Origin: Usitatibacter rugosus
GTDB lineage: Bacteria > Pseudomonadota > Gammaproteobacteria > Burkholderiales > Usitatibacteraceae
Length of the DNA stretch: 64,000 bases
NCBI RefSeq assembly: GCF_013003965.1
Contig: NZ_CP053069.1
Span: 3,379,419-3,443,418 of the forward strand
Direction of reading: 5' to 3'
Under the pieces are notes generated by a model, which worked only from the letters and a program-made list of their open reading frames with translations, did not search any database and was not told where the DNA came from. Of this stretch, positions 62,914 through 64,000 are shown piece after piece. Both the position numbers and the translations under genes were made by a program. The first letter of the stretch is position 1. Every line of letters begins with the position of its first letter.

Positions 62914-64000
62914 TCAGTCGATTCCGAGGCGGTCGAGGCGGTAGCGGAGGGACCGGAAGGTGATGCCGAGGAGCTTGGCGGCGGCGGTCTTGTTGTAGCG
63001 CGTGGCTTCGAGGGCCTTGGTGATGACTTCGCGCTCGACCTGGTCCAGGAAATCGTGGAGCGGAAGGCCGCGCGTGCCGAGCGAGCCGTCGGCGATGGCG
63101 CCGGATTTCTCCCCGCGCGGCGTGGCCTGCGTGAGGTAGAGGTCGCTCTCGTGCAGCGTGTTGTTGCTGCACAGGGCCAGCGCGCGCTCGAGGATGTTCT
63201 CCAGCTCGCGCACGTTGCCGGGGAAGTCGTAGCGGCGCAGCGCCAGCATCGCGTCCTCGCCGATCGTGGCCACGGGCGCGCCCGCCTGCTTCGCGAGTCG
63301 CGCGAGGAGCTGCTCGACGAGAAGGGGAATGTCCTCGGGCACTTCGCGCAGCGCCGGCATCCGCAGCTCGATCACGGAGAGGCGGTAGAAGAGATCCTGG
63401 CGGAACGCTCCGGCCTCCACTTGCTCGGAGAGGTTGCGGTGCGTGGCGGAGATGATGCGCACATCGAGGTTCTCCTCGACCGTGTCGCCGACGCGGCGGA
63501 CTTTCTTCTCCTGGATCACGCGCAGCAGCTTCACCTGCATCGCGAGCGGAAGATCGCCCACCTCGTCGAGGAAGAGCGTGCCCTTCTGCGCCGCCTGCAG
63601 GAAGCCTTCGCGATCGGAATCCGCGCCGGTGAAGGCTCCGCGCTTGTAGCCGAAGAACTCGCTCTCCATCAGGTTCTCGGGAATCGCGCCGCAGTTGACG
63701 GCGACGAACGGCTCGGCGGCCCGCGCCGAGCCCATGTGGATCGCCCGCGCGGCCACTTCCTTGCCCGAGCCCGATTCGCCCGTGATGTACACCGGGGCCT
63801 GCGACCGCGCGAGCTTGCCGATCATCTCGCGCGCCTTCTGGATGGCGGGCGATTCGCCGAGCAGGCGCGGCGTGCCCGGCGGCGGAACCTCGCCGATCGA
63901 GGCTCGGCGCGCATGCACCGGACGCGGCAACTTGAGCGCGGACACGACGATCGGACGGAGCTGCTCGATCTTGATCGGCTTGGCGAGATAGTCGAAGGCG
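62914..64000 (-). CDS. pilR: Sigma-54-dependent response regulator PilR (5' end beyond window)
   Basis: About 361 residues visible; the frame is open at base 64000. The first residues, AFDYLAKPIKIEQLRPIV, are the end of a receiver domain with its conserved Lys. The AAA+ domain follows: Walker A GESGSGKE, GAFTGA loop for sigma-54 contact, Walker B GTLFLDEVGDL. A Fis-type helix-turn-helix closes the protein (KALEATRYNKTAAAKLLGITFRSLRYRLDRLGI). This tail is the signature of PilR, activator of type IV pilin (pilA) transcription; the partner pilS should lie just outside the window. Confidence 0.92.
   Translation of the reverse strand, partial: AFDYLAKPIKIEQLRPIVVSALKLPRPVHARRASIGEVPPPGTPRLLGESPAIQKAREMIGKLARSQAPVYITGESGSGKEVAARAIHMGSARAAEPFVAVNCGAIPENLMESEFFGYKRGAFTGADSDREGFLQAAQKGTLFLDEVGDLPLAMQVKLLRVIQEKKVRRVGDTVEENLDVRIISATHRNLSEQVEAGAFRQDLFYRLSVIELRMPALREVPEDIPLLVEQLLARLAKQAGAPVATIGEDAMLALRRYDFPGNVRELENILERALALCSNNTLHESDLYLTQATPRGEKSGAIADGSLGTRGLPLHDFLDQVEREVITKALEATRYNKTAAAKLLGITFRSLRYRLDRLGID

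Overview
This is a high-GC proteobacterial chromosome segment, most likely from a betaproteobacterium. The evidence is a Bug-type tripartite tricarboxylate transporter binding protein, Liv-type ABC transporter, TauD/TfdA dioxygenase, IclR/TetR/AraC regulators, an AcrAB-NodT efflux operon, AmpD next to PilR, and REP-like palindromes (GTCCCCGC/GCGGGGAC and GGGTC-GACCC families). I cannot name a genus. No tRNA, rRNA, CRISPR array, integrase or complete insertion sequence was seen.

1-30097 is mainly catabolic. A partial enoyl-CoA hydratase, a YCII protein and the cbpA-cbpM chaperone pair come first. A seven-gene minus-strand operon follows (8757 down to 2369: TauD-like dioxygenase, SDR, Bug binding protein, CMD protein, M20 peptidase, polysaccharide deacetylase, aldo/keto reductase), divergent from an IclR regulator with a GCAATA-N6-TATTGC candidate operator between them. 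After an M23 peptidase comes an ester/acid utilisation region: two secreted carboxylesterases, a TonB-dependent receptor, an acyl-CoA ligase, a TetR regulator, a complete Liv-type ABC transporter, SDRs, an MCP with a C-terminal Cache domain, a lipoprotein hydrolase and an AraC regulator. The likely logic is outer-membrane uptake, ester cleavage, import of the acid, CoA activation and beta-oxidation-like processing.

30094-37979 holds a three-gene group (unknown protein, degenerate trypsin-like protein, large membrane patatin), trxC, a mostly non-coding stretch with a gene fragment and a palindromic repeat, then a small operon with two tandem paralogous membrane proteins and an L7/L12-domain membrane protein.

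38079-43649 is the most interesting part: a compact, visibly lower-GC, seven-gene minus-strand operon encoding, in transcription order, a ThsB-like TIR protein, an Nmad2-like protein, a MazG-like two-domain protein, a uracil-DNA-glycosylase-superfamily protein, a second ThsB-like TIR protein, a larger TIR protein and a stand-alone SLOG-domain protein. This looks like an undescribed anti-phage or nucleotide-signalling system that couples base or nucleotide surveillance to TIR/NAD chemistry. It is bounded by the nrdB terminator.

43775-49226 is the class Ia ribonucleotide reductase locus, nrdA to nrdB, with two GIY-YIG-like genes and an HNH-like gene between the subunits, and a perfect DnaA box plus a candidate NrdR box upstream. 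49476-55156 is a plus-strand operon of a PLP-dependent Orn/Lys/Arg-type decarboxylase, an AspT-family antiporter and a long MurI-like racemase. 55184-64000 carries a SYLF protein, then a minus-strand efflux operon (adaptor, RND pump, outer-membrane factor, FUSC-like protein), ampD, a triple palindromic repeat and the 3' part of pilR.
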